The notes under the pieces were generated by a model. The model was given only the letters and a program-made list of their open reading frames with translations. It searched no databases and was not told the origin of the DNA. 64,000 nucleotides of DNA, taken from assembly GCF_040802235.1 (NCBI RefSeq), contig NC_133156.1:115040173-115104172 (forward strand). The letters are read 5' to 3'. Source of the DNA: Manis javanica (Eukaryota; Chordata; Mammalia; Pholidota; Manidae). The first letter of the stretch is position 1, and every line of letters begins with the position of its first letter. The position numbers and the translations under genes are program-made. Below, piece by piece: positions 24,436-35,279 of this stretch.

Positions 24436-24491
24436 CTGTGGTATTTTGCTGTGAGTCCATATTCTGTGGTATTTTGCTATGAGTCCATATT
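24436..24491. repeat. 28-bp tandem duplication
   Basis: 'ctgtggtattttgctgtgag...' at 24436-24463 repeats at 24464-24491 with a single mismatch (g to a). Confidence 0.95.
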
Positions 24492-26232
24492 TTGCTTCAA
24501 AAACACTAATTTTGGAAGACAAAAATCAAAGAAATCCTGCTTTTTAATACTAGGCACTTGATTGCCTTAAATGTATGCATTGAAGTGTCGAGAGTTTAAT
24601 ATAATAAAGGATTAAGGAAAATCTGGCATTGTCATAGGAAATTCCAATTGGAAAGTAATGTCAAATACAAGGCTCCCTTGAGTGTATTTATTCTCCTTTC
24701 ACAATTAAAGACATTTATATTCCCCTCTTGATTTCCTTTATCACTAAGAGAGAAAAGGGAAGTGACAAAAATACAAATCAAGGCACCAAATTACAATCCA
24801 TATACATATATCATGAGCAAAAGAGTACCACTTTCAGACTCTTTTAGTTATTTTTATCAAATTTATTCACAAAGCTCTCTGAATATTATAACACCTATGT
24901 ATCAAAGCTGAAGAATAAGTGTTGACTAATTTGTCTCAGCAGGGAAGAACACTTATCTAATCATAATTTATAGTTTTGTTTACCTTTCTATTGTGAAAGC
25001 TAATTATTTGTCTGAGTAAGAGTTTCTTCCTTATTAAGCCATTGGTGAGTGAAAATACAATTTACAGCTCACAAGTTTTATACCTCTCATTAGGGAATCC
25101 AAACCCTTCAGGACTTTTGTGAATGTGTATCCCTAAAAGAACTAAGAAATCCTTCTTAAATTTTAAATGATGACCAGCAGAAGCTGCAATAAACACCAGA
25201 GGAAATCAAAACCCAGTCTCTTGATTTGCAGTTTCAATTAGGTGACCAGACAGCATGTTACTAGCTTTGCTAATATAGAGATATAGAGATATCTAAATAG
25301 CTTTATTTGAAATGAATCAAGAACATATCTCCTTCCTATTCTGTTAACAAATGGCATGTGGATTTCCTGAATAATTAAAAACAGCCCTTGTTCCAATATG
25401 CCGAGACCATTCCCATGTGTCACGCCAACTCAATGTTCAAGACCATGAACTAAAAAAGAAGTCTCAAGAAAAGGAAGCAAATATCATCCAGCACTTAAAA
25501 TCCTTACCTTCTGATCCCCCTCTCTTCCACTTAGCCCTCTTTATTCATTTGGGATAAATATGATATAGCAGATTCAGAGCTAATAGCTCCTGTTAAACAA
25601 TGACTCAGCTATGATTCCGCAGCTTCTCTACTCTGGGGAGAGCCAGAAGAAAAAGGTTACCTTCCAAAGAGAATGGATTTCTGTCGACTACAGTTTCTTG
25701 TTTTATAAATGTGCACCATTAACAATGTCTGTTTCATAGAACCCACTGAAGATCAAACTAGACAACATATGTATGTAAGCTCCTTGCAAACTATAATGAT
25801 GCTAGTCATTGTTTCATTATGTTATAAACAACTTGAGGTTTTTCAGGGAAGAGGGATGAACATGGTGTATTATTCAACAAATACCTTAAAATGCTGCTAG
25901 GCAATAAAATGAACTGGAGGGTTGATTTTCATTTGTACCTGATGACAATCAAGTGAAACAGATAATATTTGTAGATATTTTACCAATAATGGCAATGTAG
26001 TAATAAAGGCACATTGGATTCTAGGGTTACTGTGGCAATTTGTGACATTATTACTTATATATACTCAACAGAAAGACTCCCGTTAAAGAATAAGATTTCC
26101 CAGCCAAGAGTCAATTAATCAAACCTAAATTTTAAGAATGTATTTGTTCATTTTATCATCTTCATCCTTCCAGTTTGTGTAACATTGGAAGAAAATTAAT
26201 GATGTCAAAATTAGTATTTCCAAACAATTACG
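24492..26232. other. Unclassified AT-rich DNA
   Basis: About 1.7 kb with no gene or repeat I can support. Confidence 0.4.
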
Positions 26233-26233
26233 A

Positions 26234-26736
26234 GTACAGATCTTTCTTAACTTACAATGACGTTATGTCCTGATAAAACCATGCTAAGTTGAAAATGCCT
26301 TTATACACTTGAACTACCAAACAACATAGCTTAGCCTAGCCTACCTTAAATGTGCTCAGAATACTTACATTAGCCTGCAGTTGGGCAAAATCATCTCACA
26401 CAAAACCTATTTTACAATAGAGCATTGGATATCTCACATAATTTCTTGAATACTGTACTGAAAGTGAAACACACAATGGTTATGTGTGTACAGAGTTGTA
26501 CATGGCTGTATGTGCATCAGTTGTTTACCCTTGTGATGGTGTGGCAGACTGGGAGCTGCGGCCCCTGCCATGCCCCAGCATCACTAGAGAGTATTGTGCC
26601 ACCTATCTCTAACACAGGAGAAGATCAAAATTTTAAATTTGAAGTACAGTTTCTACAGATGTGTATCACTTTCACAGCCTAATAAAATAAAAAAATCCTA
26701 AGTCAAACCATCATTAAAGTCAGGACTATCTGTAAT
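26234..26736 (+). mobile_element. Tigger/mariner-type DNA transposon remnant
   Basis: A roughly 500-bp element with imperfect terminal inverted repeats: left 'tacagatctttcttaacttac' and, at the right end, the complement 'tacagatagtcctgacttta', each next to TA. Internal words 'taggctaagctatg'-like (here reversed), 'attttacaatagagcattggatatctcacataatttcttgaatactgtactgaaagtgaaa' and 'agcatcactagagagtattgtgcc' match a common mammalian non-autonomous element whose ends read 'gtccctgacttacgatgg'. It encodes no transposase. The name was not resolved. Confidence 0.65.
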
Positions 26737-26739
26737 GAG

Positions 26740-27262
26740 CAGGAGACACAAGGTTTGTAAGGACATAATAAGTTTTGCTATTTCAGTGATCCCCTGAAAC
26801 TGCCTCTTTGCCTCCACTGCCTACAAATCAAAGAGAATTGTTTATTAATAAAATGAATACCCCAATAACACAGTGGGATTGTGTCAGTTTAATGTGCCAA
26901 GGTGAATTGATTATACATTGTTTTTTTATTTTACTTTAGTTTTAATAAATCACAATTCTGGTACATTCAATTATCCCTTAACTCACTTTTCCAGATTTCA
27001 TTCTTGGAAGGAATCTGTTTCAATATGAGAACACAGTTATTTTCCATTCAGGACTAGAGTATGTTTGAGTGGATGATTGGTAAACCAGGAGGAATTTACA
27101 TTATGACTTGAGGAAATATCTGGGGAGGGGAACTCAACCCCTTCGGAGAAGGAAAATGCATCAGCCAGCTCCTCTGGCTAGGGAACAAATCTGGCTCTGC
27201 AGGGTAATGTCCCAGTCGGAGCCCAGCTCCCCTTTCAGGTTCACTTCTCACATTCCAAGATG
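26740..27262. other. Unclassified DNA
   Basis: No gene is supported. A GC-richer patch at about 27115-27245 is of unknown origin. Confidence 0.4.
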
Positions 27263-27265
27263 CCT

Positions 27266-27612
27266 TAGATTATTAGGCTGTCATAACAAAATACCTTTGA
27301 CTGGGTGATTTAAACAACAGAAATTTCTTTCTCACAATTCTGGGGGCTGGAAAGTCCAAAGTCAAGATTCAGAAGAGTTCAGTTTTTGGTGAGAGCTCTC
27401 TTCCTGGCTTGCAGACAACCACCTTCTTGTTGTTTTCCCATAAGAGGAAGTAAACTATCTTCTTCTAAAGTGTTAATCCCATCATGAAGGCCCTACACTA
27501 ATAACCTCCTCTAAACCTAATTACCTTCCAAAGAACCCATCTTCAAAACCTATCACATTGAGGGCAGGGTTCCAGCATATGATTTGGGGAGAATACAGTT
27601 CAGTCCATAGCA
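27266..27612 (-). mobile_element. MaLR LTR (MLT1/MST type), nearly complete
   Basis: On the plus strand 'ttaggctgtcataacaaaatacctttgactgggtgatttaaacaacagaaatttctttctcacaattctgggggctggaaagtccaaagtcaag', then 'cttcctggcttgcagacaac' and 'aagtgttaatcccatcatgaaggccctacac...acctcctctaaacctaattacc', ending 'gaatacagttcagtccatagca', is the reverse complement of a MaLR LTR from its 3' end to its start 'tgctatggactgaa'. The length of about 347 bp is close to a full LTR. It is a non-coding endogenous-retrovirus-like relic. Confidence 0.88.
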
Positions 27613-27724
27613 CCTGGTTCTTCTTTCTTTGTCCTCTAGCCCATTGCCTGTAATTTCTTCTCACCCCTGTGTTTATTGTCTCAGTTCTGTTGTCCATGTT
27701 GCCTGTTAGGCAGGGACTCACCCA

Positions 27725-28005
27725 CCAAATTCCTAATCACACTGGAAAACTCAACCCTAGTATCACCTGCTCTTAGAAGACTTTGTCTACCTTTCCAAGA
27801 AGTGACTTTCTTTACGATTTTATAATATACCTGTATATCATATTATTGCATTTACTATCTGATTTACAAGTACCTATGCATTTCCCCCCCTAGATTCTTT
27901 GAAGACGAGGGCTGGGTGTTATCTATCTTTTTATGTTCAGGGCCCAATACAGTACCTGGGACATGATGGGCTCAAGAAGATGTGTGTTGAATGAACTGAT
28001 AACCA
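27725..28005 (+). mobile_element. LINE-2 3' end
   Basis: 'aatcacactggaaaactcaaccctagtatcacctgctcttagaagactttgtctacc', then 'gattctttgaagacgagggctgggtgttatctatc', 'ggcccaatacagtacctgggacatgatgggctcaagaag' and 'gttgaatgaactga' reproduce the end of L2 ('...tagactgtgagctccatgagggcagggactttgtc...cacagtgcctggcacatagtaggcgctcaat...gttgaatgaatga'). Confidence 0.8.
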
Positions 28006-28284
28006 ATAAACAAATCAAAGAAAAAAATAGTCCAAAGTGTCTAAGCCAATGTCAAAGTGAAAGGAAAACAGTGTAGCATATTTCTCAAGCTGAAGCCTGT
28101 ACAAAGCCAGGGGAGTACAGTGAGGTGTCAAGAAGATACAAAACAACCTAAGAACTTGGACACATTTGTTTTCATTGTTGTCTTGCATTTATCTTTCGAT
28201 TTCTGTGTTCTTTATTTTTTTTCTTTTTCACATGCATGAAGAAAGCCAATTCCAGAAAGCGACACTTTTAATATTGGCTCTTTG

Positions 28285-28447
28285 GGGTCTTTTTATTTTC
28301 TTTTGTTTTTCCTTTCCTTTTCTCTTCCTTTCTTTTCCTCCATTCCCTCCACTTCCCAACCCTCCCCTCCCCTTCTTTCTTCTATTTCTCTTCTCTCTCT
28401 CTCTCTTTCTCTCTCTCTTCCTCTCTCTCTCCATTTTTTTCTTTCAT
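28285..28447. repeat. Long polypyrimidine tract
   Basis: About 160 bases almost wholly C/T on the plus strand, with a (CT)n-rich core at 28389-28432. The tract explains the long open frame across it, because pyrimidine-only codons contain no stop. It ends in 'ttttttctttcatag', which also reads as a splice acceptor. Confidence 0.9.
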
Positions 28448-28449
28448 AG

Positions 28450-28678
28450 CCCTACAAGTAACAGTGCTGATGAACAAAGACTGACTACAGCAGTGGTGTG
28501 TGTGCTATCAGAGAACCTGAGGGTACCAGTGCTATCTTCATGTCACAGTGAAGAGGAGATGTTGCTCTCAGAACTCATTATGCTGAACTCAGTAGCAGTG
28601 GCTCTTACTGCAAGCTCCAGCCTGCTTAGCAGAGGGGATGGTGCGTGTGACTCCTTGGCAAGTCTTCGCATCCTGCAG
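28450..28678 (+). other. Candidate exon (splice-site-bounded open segment)
   Basis: A 229-bp segment of about 50% GC in AT-rich surroundings. It is preceded by a long polypyrimidine tract ending in 'ttttttctttcatag' (acceptor AG at 28448-28449) and followed by 'ctgcag|gtgagt' (donor GT at 28679-28680), close to the mammalian donor consensus. Exactly one frame is open: codons from 28451 to 28678, 76 residues, ending on a codon boundary. The predicted peptide is rich in Ser, Leu and Ala, with an acidic 'SEEEMLLSEL' stretch, and I recognise no domain. It could be an exon of a long gene, a non-coding RNA exon, or chance. The pyrimidine tract may be a simple repeat rather than a real acceptor. Confidence 0.3.
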
Positions 28679-28867
28679 GTGAGTTTCCTGAAAATGATTT
28701 TGCCTTTTTTTCCCTCTGCTTCCTCAAACACACATGCACACACAAACTTGCTCACATTAATTATTTCAATTTCCTGCAGTTATGCTCACACAAAAGTTTG
28801 TTTAGAAACACAAGGTCTAATCCCTTTCTGTGCATTTTGTCTCCCAAACATTTGTCTTGAATTATGA

Positions 28868-30685
28868 AAGTTAACAAATGCTTTATTTCTGGTGATGTAA
28901 CATAGTTAAGACTTTTTATTTTTATTTGATTTATAAAGTATCATGAGGTTTAGTTGCTTAAATTAAGTATCAGGATTGCAGGTTAAAAATAGAAAGTCTG
29001 AAGCATAAAACTTGAAGCCAGAGCTAATATGCAAGAGGCAGGGAATTCAGAAACCTGAAATCAGCAAGAATTATGACAGGTATGATGACCGTTGTGGCCA
29101 TGGCATAATAACCCACAGAGTTTGATTATGTGGAGGTATTTTTCTCAAGGTAGACTGCATACACAAAGCATTCACACTGAAAATAAAACTGGAGACTACG
29201 TTAAGTCTAGGGCCAATGCCCTCCTCCACACTCCCTTCAATGTTTAAACTTGGACCAAAAATTTTGATCAATACTGGAATACAGCCTGATTTCTCCCAAG
29301 CTTGGACCCATGAACTCATTTCTAGTTCTAAAGAGGGGCCTGAGGTTGAATCAGCAAAATTTTAAGCTTTGTTCAGTAAAATCTCTGTGTTGTAGCCTGG
29401 GTCCCAGGAGGCACAGTTCTGAAGCAAGTCCACTGCCTTACTTACAGGAATGCCTTAGAGGAAAGAATTCACACAGTTGCCTAGGATGCCCAGTTGCCTG
29501 CCAACGTCTGGACCAGAGAAGGAGCAGGAAAGCCAACAGCGTGCTGGCAACTTTGGTAGAATTGTGTGGTCCTGCCACCAAACAGAAAATACCCCTGAAT
29601 TGATCTGCAGCACTAGTGAACAGAATGGTAACTATTCCTTCTAGAAATTAAGAGAGTTCCCAAGTTCCCCAAAAAAGTTCCAAATATTAAGAATCATTAA
29701 GGGTGTAAGTGGAGCTAAAGCGAGACAAAGGCCACCCTGTGATACTACTGAGCCCTCTTCATCTCCATTACGTGAGGCCTGTGGGAACAGGTTACATAAG
29801 TTTTTGCTGATGACAAAGTGTTACTCCATCAACTCCTGTTTCCCTGCAGCAGCCTTCTCTTCCCATTGGTTCTTTTCCACTGAACTATTCAATTTGATTC
29901 TCAAAATAATGAAGCAAACAAATGAAGATTTCTCACCTGCCCCTGCTCCTCAGCCTCCAAACCCCAACAGGAACTATAAAACTGCCCTTGATGATGTTCC
30001 CTGAATGTAATTTTTATATTCCCTGCCTTCAAATATGTGTACTTCTTTTTTTCTTTCAGTTCTTGAATTTAGTACACTTTCTACTTTCTCACAGTCTTCA
30101 CTTCAACTCTGCTTTTCTACCTGATGCCTCATAGAATATCACTGCAAACCCTTTCTGAACTGCCTTATATGACTAGATGTGACTTTCCACATATTTATCT
30201 TATTCTATAGCATCTCATAACTTCTATCAGGCACACTTTCCTGGAACAAAACCTTGGTCACATTTCTTCTGAAGAAAAGTTAATAGAAGCAACCCAGTTT
30301 GCTCAATCAAATTTAAGTCCCAGACTGCCAGGGCGACTGCTATTAATACTTTGAACCTGCATTAGCTGGCCCCTGTGTATCTCCAACAATTCTTCACCAC
30401 TGAACTTAAGTGCCTCTATTTCACATTTACCTCAAGAGGCAAACTCCTTTCCCATTGTGTGTCCTGGGTTCATATTTTCTCCTGCCTAAGAGCTCTTAAG
30501 GTTTTCCCACAAATAACAATACAAATTTTTCCTTTTTTTAAAAGATGCTGTTTTCTGGATTCTTTTCATTATTCCTCTAGCCCTCCATGCCTGTGTCACC
30601 ACATTTTTGCTCTATTTCTGCTTCATCAAAACAAAGGTCAATTATATATTTACATATATCTCCCTAGCTAGTTTATATTTTATTC
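28868..30685. other. Unclassified DNA
   Basis: About 1.8 kb with no supported feature. Segment 29395-29600 is GC-richer with an open frame of 97 codons (29310-29603) that matches nothing I know. The 30540-30640 words weakly resemble L2. Confidence 0.35.
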
Positions 30686-30689
30686 TTTT

Positions 30690-30830
30690 AATCAACAAAT
30701 AGTTAATGAATACCAGCTATGTCCCAGGAACTATTCTAGGCAGTGAAGATGCAAAAATGAATAAAATTTGGTTCTGCCCATATAGTCCAGAGAGGGGGGC
30801 ACATTTATGCATGAATAATAAAAATGGGTA
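30690..30830 (+). repeat. 5' fragment of dispersed repeat family X
   Basis: 'tcaacaaatagttaatgaataccagctatgtcccaggaactattctaggcagtgaagatgcaaaaatgaataaaatttggttctgcccatatag' is the recognisable beginning of this family. Confidence 0.65.
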
Positions 30831-30970
30831 ACACAGGTTTGTATTTCTGTCAAGTAGAAAGTACATTTATCTCCTTTTTCTCTTTAAATCCCTCTAAGCA
30901 ACTATCACAATGTTGAAGAATTGCTAAATGCTAAACAAATGGCAGTGGTGAAAATTATTAAGATGATGAG

Positions 30971-31308
30971 CTCAGGCATAGAAAACCATATGACCCACTA
31001 ACTCCACTTTTAGAAATTTACCCAAAGAAAACAAAATCCCTGATTCAAAAACATAGGCACCACTATGTTTATCACTACATTATTTGCAATAGTCAAGATA
31101 TGAAAGCAACCAAAGTGTCCATCAATAGATGAATGGGTAAAGAAGATACAGTACATATATACACTGGAATATTACTCAACCAGTAAAAGAAAGAAGTACT
31201 GCTATTTGCAACAACATGGATGGACCTAGTATTATGCTAAGTGAAATAAGCCAGTTAGAGGAAGACAAATACCAACTATACTTCAGTAAAAAATTAAAAA
31301 TTTTTAAA
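30971..31308 (+). mobile_element. L1 3' fragment with 11-bp TSD
   Basis: ORF2-end and 3' UTR blocks in order: 'cttttagaaatttacccaaag', 'catgtttatcactacattatttgcaatagtcaagatatg', 'aagtgtccatcaatagatgaatgg', 'ggaatattactcaacc', 'caacaacatggatgg', 'taagtgaaataagcc'. It ends 'atacttcagtaaaaaatt' in an A-rich tail. The 11 bases 'aagatgatgag' flank it at 30960-30970 and 31309-31319, a probable TSD. An intermediate-age 5'-truncated insertion. Confidence 0.82.
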
Positions 31309-31319
31309 AAGATGATGAG

Positions 31320-32599
31320 AATCAAGAAGTATCCTTAATTACATAAGTTATTTTATATAACTAAAGAATGTTAAAGTAATATAGCTTTGAGTATAAAATG
31401 ACAACTGTATGATCCTGATGTCAGCAAAAGTAGCATACAACAAATATACCTCAATTCCATTCCACAGATAGTGGTAATCATTGCTCCTCCCAGGGTCTCC
31501 AGGAATTCAGGGGATGGGGGAGAAGACGCAGTTCTGAAAAGGGGAAGGGGAAGCTTTTCCAGTCAACTCAGACTCCGAACTCATGTTCCCACAGTCTTGT
31601 ACAGTCTAATCATCCTGTGTGTGTATCTCATTTTTCAAATGGTAGTACTCTATCAATTTATTTTTTACCAAGAAATGCTCATTTCAGAAACATGTGTTCA
31701 TGTCAGAATGTACTAGAAGGTAAAAAGCATGTATGTGCAGTTCTGCACAAAACTTAAATATGAACAATACCCATATCTATGTGTAAACATCTCTGGACCA
31801 TTTTCTCATACAGTGGAATCTAGTCTGTGTTCTATTGTGCCCTCTCCACTTTGACCACCCTGTAGGGCCTAACTCTTCACACAGAATAGTCATTCAAGAT
31901 GCGTTCTCCAACAAAGCCAATTCTCTCCATAGGAGATACTGGACAAGTCATTTTAAAACTACTTAAAATTTTGGTTTTGTGGAATTATCTTAAGTTCTTT
32001 TAAAACTACTTTTGAAAAATTTTAGTTTGTGCAAATACCTTTTGTAATTTGATAAGGGCTGAAAATCTTTTTAAAAAGAGGCAAGAGGATTCATTCAAAC
32101 TCTACAAACACTTTGTAATTGCCATTGGGACACAGAGAACAGGATGACAACGGTGAAGGCAATCATCAAGGGGTGTTAAAAATGAAAGTGTAGGAGGAAA
32201 ACATCGTTTTTAACAAGGAATGTTCTGGTGCAGAAAAATCACTCGAGAAATAACAAATAAGTGATAATTTATCATAAACCTCATTATCAATAAATATTCA
32301 CTAAGCCCATCAATGATGTGCAAATGCTTTATAAAAGACTTTTTAGATTCTTGGCAGTCTAAAGTCCCTGGAGGCCATGAAAAGGAGGAAAGACTTATAA
32401 ATACCTTAGAAACAGAGAGAGGTTACTATTGATTCAGAAATTTAACATTTTGCACTCTAAGTAGGCCATAACTATTTCTGGTATATACTAGTGTGACGCA
32501 CATTTTTTTAAATTAAAAAAAAAAAATCAAAGGCAGTAAGTTTCCTAAAGTTATCATTTAAATAACAAGCTTTAATAGAGAATACAGTCAACAGTTCGT
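31320..32599. other. Unclassified AT-rich DNA
   Basis: No supported gene or repeat. The open frame at 31471-31716 appears to be chance. Confidence 0.4.
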
Positions 32600-32738
32600 A
32601 ACATCTTTCTATATTGACAGATAGTAACACTAATTGGAGTGAGGATTTAATAATGCATATAACTATTGAACAACTATGTTGTATACTTGAAGCCAATAAA
32701 ATACCATATATCAACCATACTTCAGTTAAAAAATAACA
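32600..32738 (+). mobile_element. L1 3' terminal fragment
   Basis: 'ttgacagatagtaacactaattggagtgaggatttaataatgcatataactattgaacaactatgttgtatacttgaagccaataaaatac...atacttcagttaaaaaat' is the terminal part of an older L1 3' UTR, of a different type from the 'accttaataaaa' copies. Confidence 0.75.
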
Positions 32739-32739
32739 G

Positions 32740-33340
32740 TAACAAAAAGAAAATAAACCACTCTAGTAACTGAGAAGAAAAATCAAATAACAAGCTTCAG
32801 CCAATATTTAGATGTTGTTTATATTCAACTGTTCAAGACAATTTATTTTGTTTATTGTTTTTTACTGATTTTACTTCATATTATTTTATTCTACAGTGAA
32901 GGAATACCAATTTGATGGGTTAGATCAGACAAGTTCATGTGTTTTAGTCTGTTTTAATAATGAAATCAGAGAAATCTTTGTTAGAGTACCAATAATTATT
33001 AGAGATTTATTAACCAATCCTTCTTGTACACATATAATATTTGTACACTGTACAGTATTTGTACATTATTTTATTTACTGTAAAGTAAGTGGGATCTAGG
33101 GCTAGTACCATGCTTGGTTAATGATAGAGAGAAGTTCAGCATTTAGAAACAGAATCGTTTTCTTGAAGTGGTAGTCACAGAGCAACACTGGGAAGCACTG
33201 GAAGGGAAACTGAACTAGGGAATTTGTTAAACCTAAATTAATCATAAGCTTAACAATTAATCCCTCCAGTTTATGTCATAAAGAACCAGACCTAACTACT
33301 GTGGACTTGAAAACATGGTTGAAATAATATTGAAAAAGAA
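32740..33340. other. Unclassified AT-rich DNA
   Basis: Nothing supported is visible. Confidence 0.4.
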
Positions 33341-33344
33341 AGGT

Positions 33345-33480
33345 GACCACATTTGGAGTTACATCTCAGTCCTAGTTCTTGTGTCTATTAATATAGCCAG
33401 TATTAGCTTAACTGCATAAATCTCCTTAATATCTGTGACCCTTAGTTTCTCACCCAGAAAATGAGGGAATGAATTGCATT
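33345..33480 (+). repeat. MIR-like remnant
   Basis: 'tttggagttacatctcagtcctagttcttg', 'gtgacccttagtttctcacccagaaaatgagggaatgaattgc' follow MIR order ('ctctgccacttac', 'cctcagtttcctcatctgtaaaatgggg'). Very old. Confidence 0.55.
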
Positions 33481-34380
33481 ATTGTCATGTGACTATGTTT
33501 AGGGAGAAGGCTCTTTAAAGAGACACAAATTTATGTGTAATCAGGATTTCTAACCTTTAAATTTTATAAATAATTTGGACTCGCTGCCTTCTACATCTTG
33601 TTACTTATTTCATTCATTTTCTTTTGTTTTGTCCTTGGACTTCACACTGATCCTAATTAGTTTGGAGTTTTATCTTAACCTAGGAAGATAATGGTATCTC
33701 TTCTCCCCAACTTTATACTGACAATCTAAACCCTGTTATTCAGTCATCACAACCCCATGTCTTTTCCATCCTCTGAGTTACCTATGGGCTATCAGCTTTA
33801 CATTTCTGACGTGGCTGTTGTCAGCTCATATCAGGACTAGTAGGTCTAGACAGAATATAATCAGTTTAACTTTCTTCTCTCAATTTTTTAGGGAAAGGGG
33901 CTGGATGTTCTATAGCCTCTAGTGCCTAATGCACTAGAGGTAAGAATGGAGACTTTAATATAAACAAACAGTTAAATGCTGTCATTGATACTATCCCTAT
34001 AAATCAGCCCAAACCTCCAATTCTCTAAGACTAATGATCAATGAGTGGTAGCAAAGGATATGTCAGCTCTATTCACAGAAAGACTCCACTTTGCTTCATC
34101 TGAATTTTTATTCTTTCTGACTTTTGGCTTCTTGTTTTATTGCATTTAACCCTGACTTTATTCCATGATTTTGAACTGTCCTCTTTCCTGTTGTTCTCCT
34201 AACTCTTCTGAGCCTCTTTACTAAAATACAAGTCCATACACAATAGATATGATCTCACAGGATTAGGACCTTTACCATCACACACACACACAAACATTCA
34301 CCCAAATGACAGCATGAAATATATGTTAGCCATACTGAGTCTCAACTCCCCAAACAAATATGTAACTATTTCTGAATGAG
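33481..34380. other. Unclassified DNA with a perfect hairpin
   Basis: No gene or named repeat. A perfect 10-bp stem with a 5-base loop lies at 33916-33940, and a short (CA)n at about 34279-34292. Confidence 0.45.
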
Positions 34381-34384
34381 AGCA

Positions 34385-35275
34385 CATGTTCAAAGTGTAA
34401 AGTGAGCACATGAAAGGATTCTCAACATCACTAGCCATCAGGAATATGAAAATCAAAACCTCAGTGAGATACCACTTCATACCCATAGGATGCCTATAAT
34501 TAAAAGACATAGTAACAAGTATAAGTGAGATTATGGGAAAATTAGAATCTTAATACACTGCAGCAAATTTAAAACCAACTTGGCAGTTCCTCAAAAGATT
34601 AAAAATAGAGTTGCCATAAAACCCATTAATTCTACTCCTAGAGAAATGAAGATACATGTGCACACAAAAATGTGTACACATATGTTCATAACAGACAAAA
34701 AAGTGGAAGCACCCAAATGTCAATCAACTGATGGGTGGATAAATAAAATATGACTTACCCATAACTGTTAGATATTCTTTGGCAATAAAAAGAAAGGAAG
34801 TGCTGACACATGCTACAATGTGGATGAACCTTGAGAACATACGCTAATTGAAAGAAGCCAGTCCCCAAAAACCACATATTGTGTGATTCCATTTATACAG
34901 CATGTCCACAATAGGCAAAGCAAGACAGAAAGCACATTAATGATTGCCTAGGGTTGGGAGGGGGCAGGTTGGGGGGAAATGGAAAGTGACTACTAATGGG
35001 TACCGGGTTTCTTGCTGGAATGATGCAAGTGTCCTAAAATTGATCGTGATGATGGTTGCAGAACTCTGTGAATATACTGAAATCCTGTATGTATACTTTA
35101 GGTACACTATATATGTGCTATATATAAAATCCTAAATGTACACTATAAATGACTGAATTGTATGGTACACTATATATGTGCTATACATACAATCCTAAAT
35201 GTACACTATAAATGATTAAATTGTATGGCATGTGAACTATATGTCAGTAAAGCCGTTATACATAAAAATAAAAGT
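34385..35275 (+). mobile_element. Old L1 3' part with an internal 63-bp duplication
   Basis: 'aacatcactagccatcaggaatatgaaaatcaaaacctcagtgagataccacttcatacccat', 'gccataaaacccattaattctactcct', 'gaagcacccaaatgtcaatcaactgatgggtgg', 'gcaataaaaagaaagg', 'aatgattgcctagggttgggagg', 'attgatcgtgatgatggttgcagaactctgtgaatatactg' and 'ggcatgtgaactatatgtcagtaaagc' run through ORF2 end and 3' UTR of an L1MB/L1MC-like element. The stretch 35101-35163 is duplicated at 35164-35226. Confidence 0.87.
35101..35226. repeat. 63-bp tandem duplication inside L1 3' UTR
   Basis: Units 35101-35163 and 35164-35226 both begin 'ggtacactatatatgtgcta' and differ at only a few positions. Copies elsewhere normally have this block once. 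Confidence 0.93.
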
Positions 35276-35279
35276 AAAG

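Noticed and set aside
26234-26736. Gene with exons inside the Tigger-like element
   Set aside because: The open frame at 26425-26682 is internal to a non-autonomous transposon and encodes no transposase motif.
28166-28867. 233-codon open frame as one protein
   Set aside because: Most of its length is translated pyrimidine tract (poly Leu/Ser/Phe/Pro), which cannot contain stops. Only the 28450-28678 part is kept, as a candidate exon.
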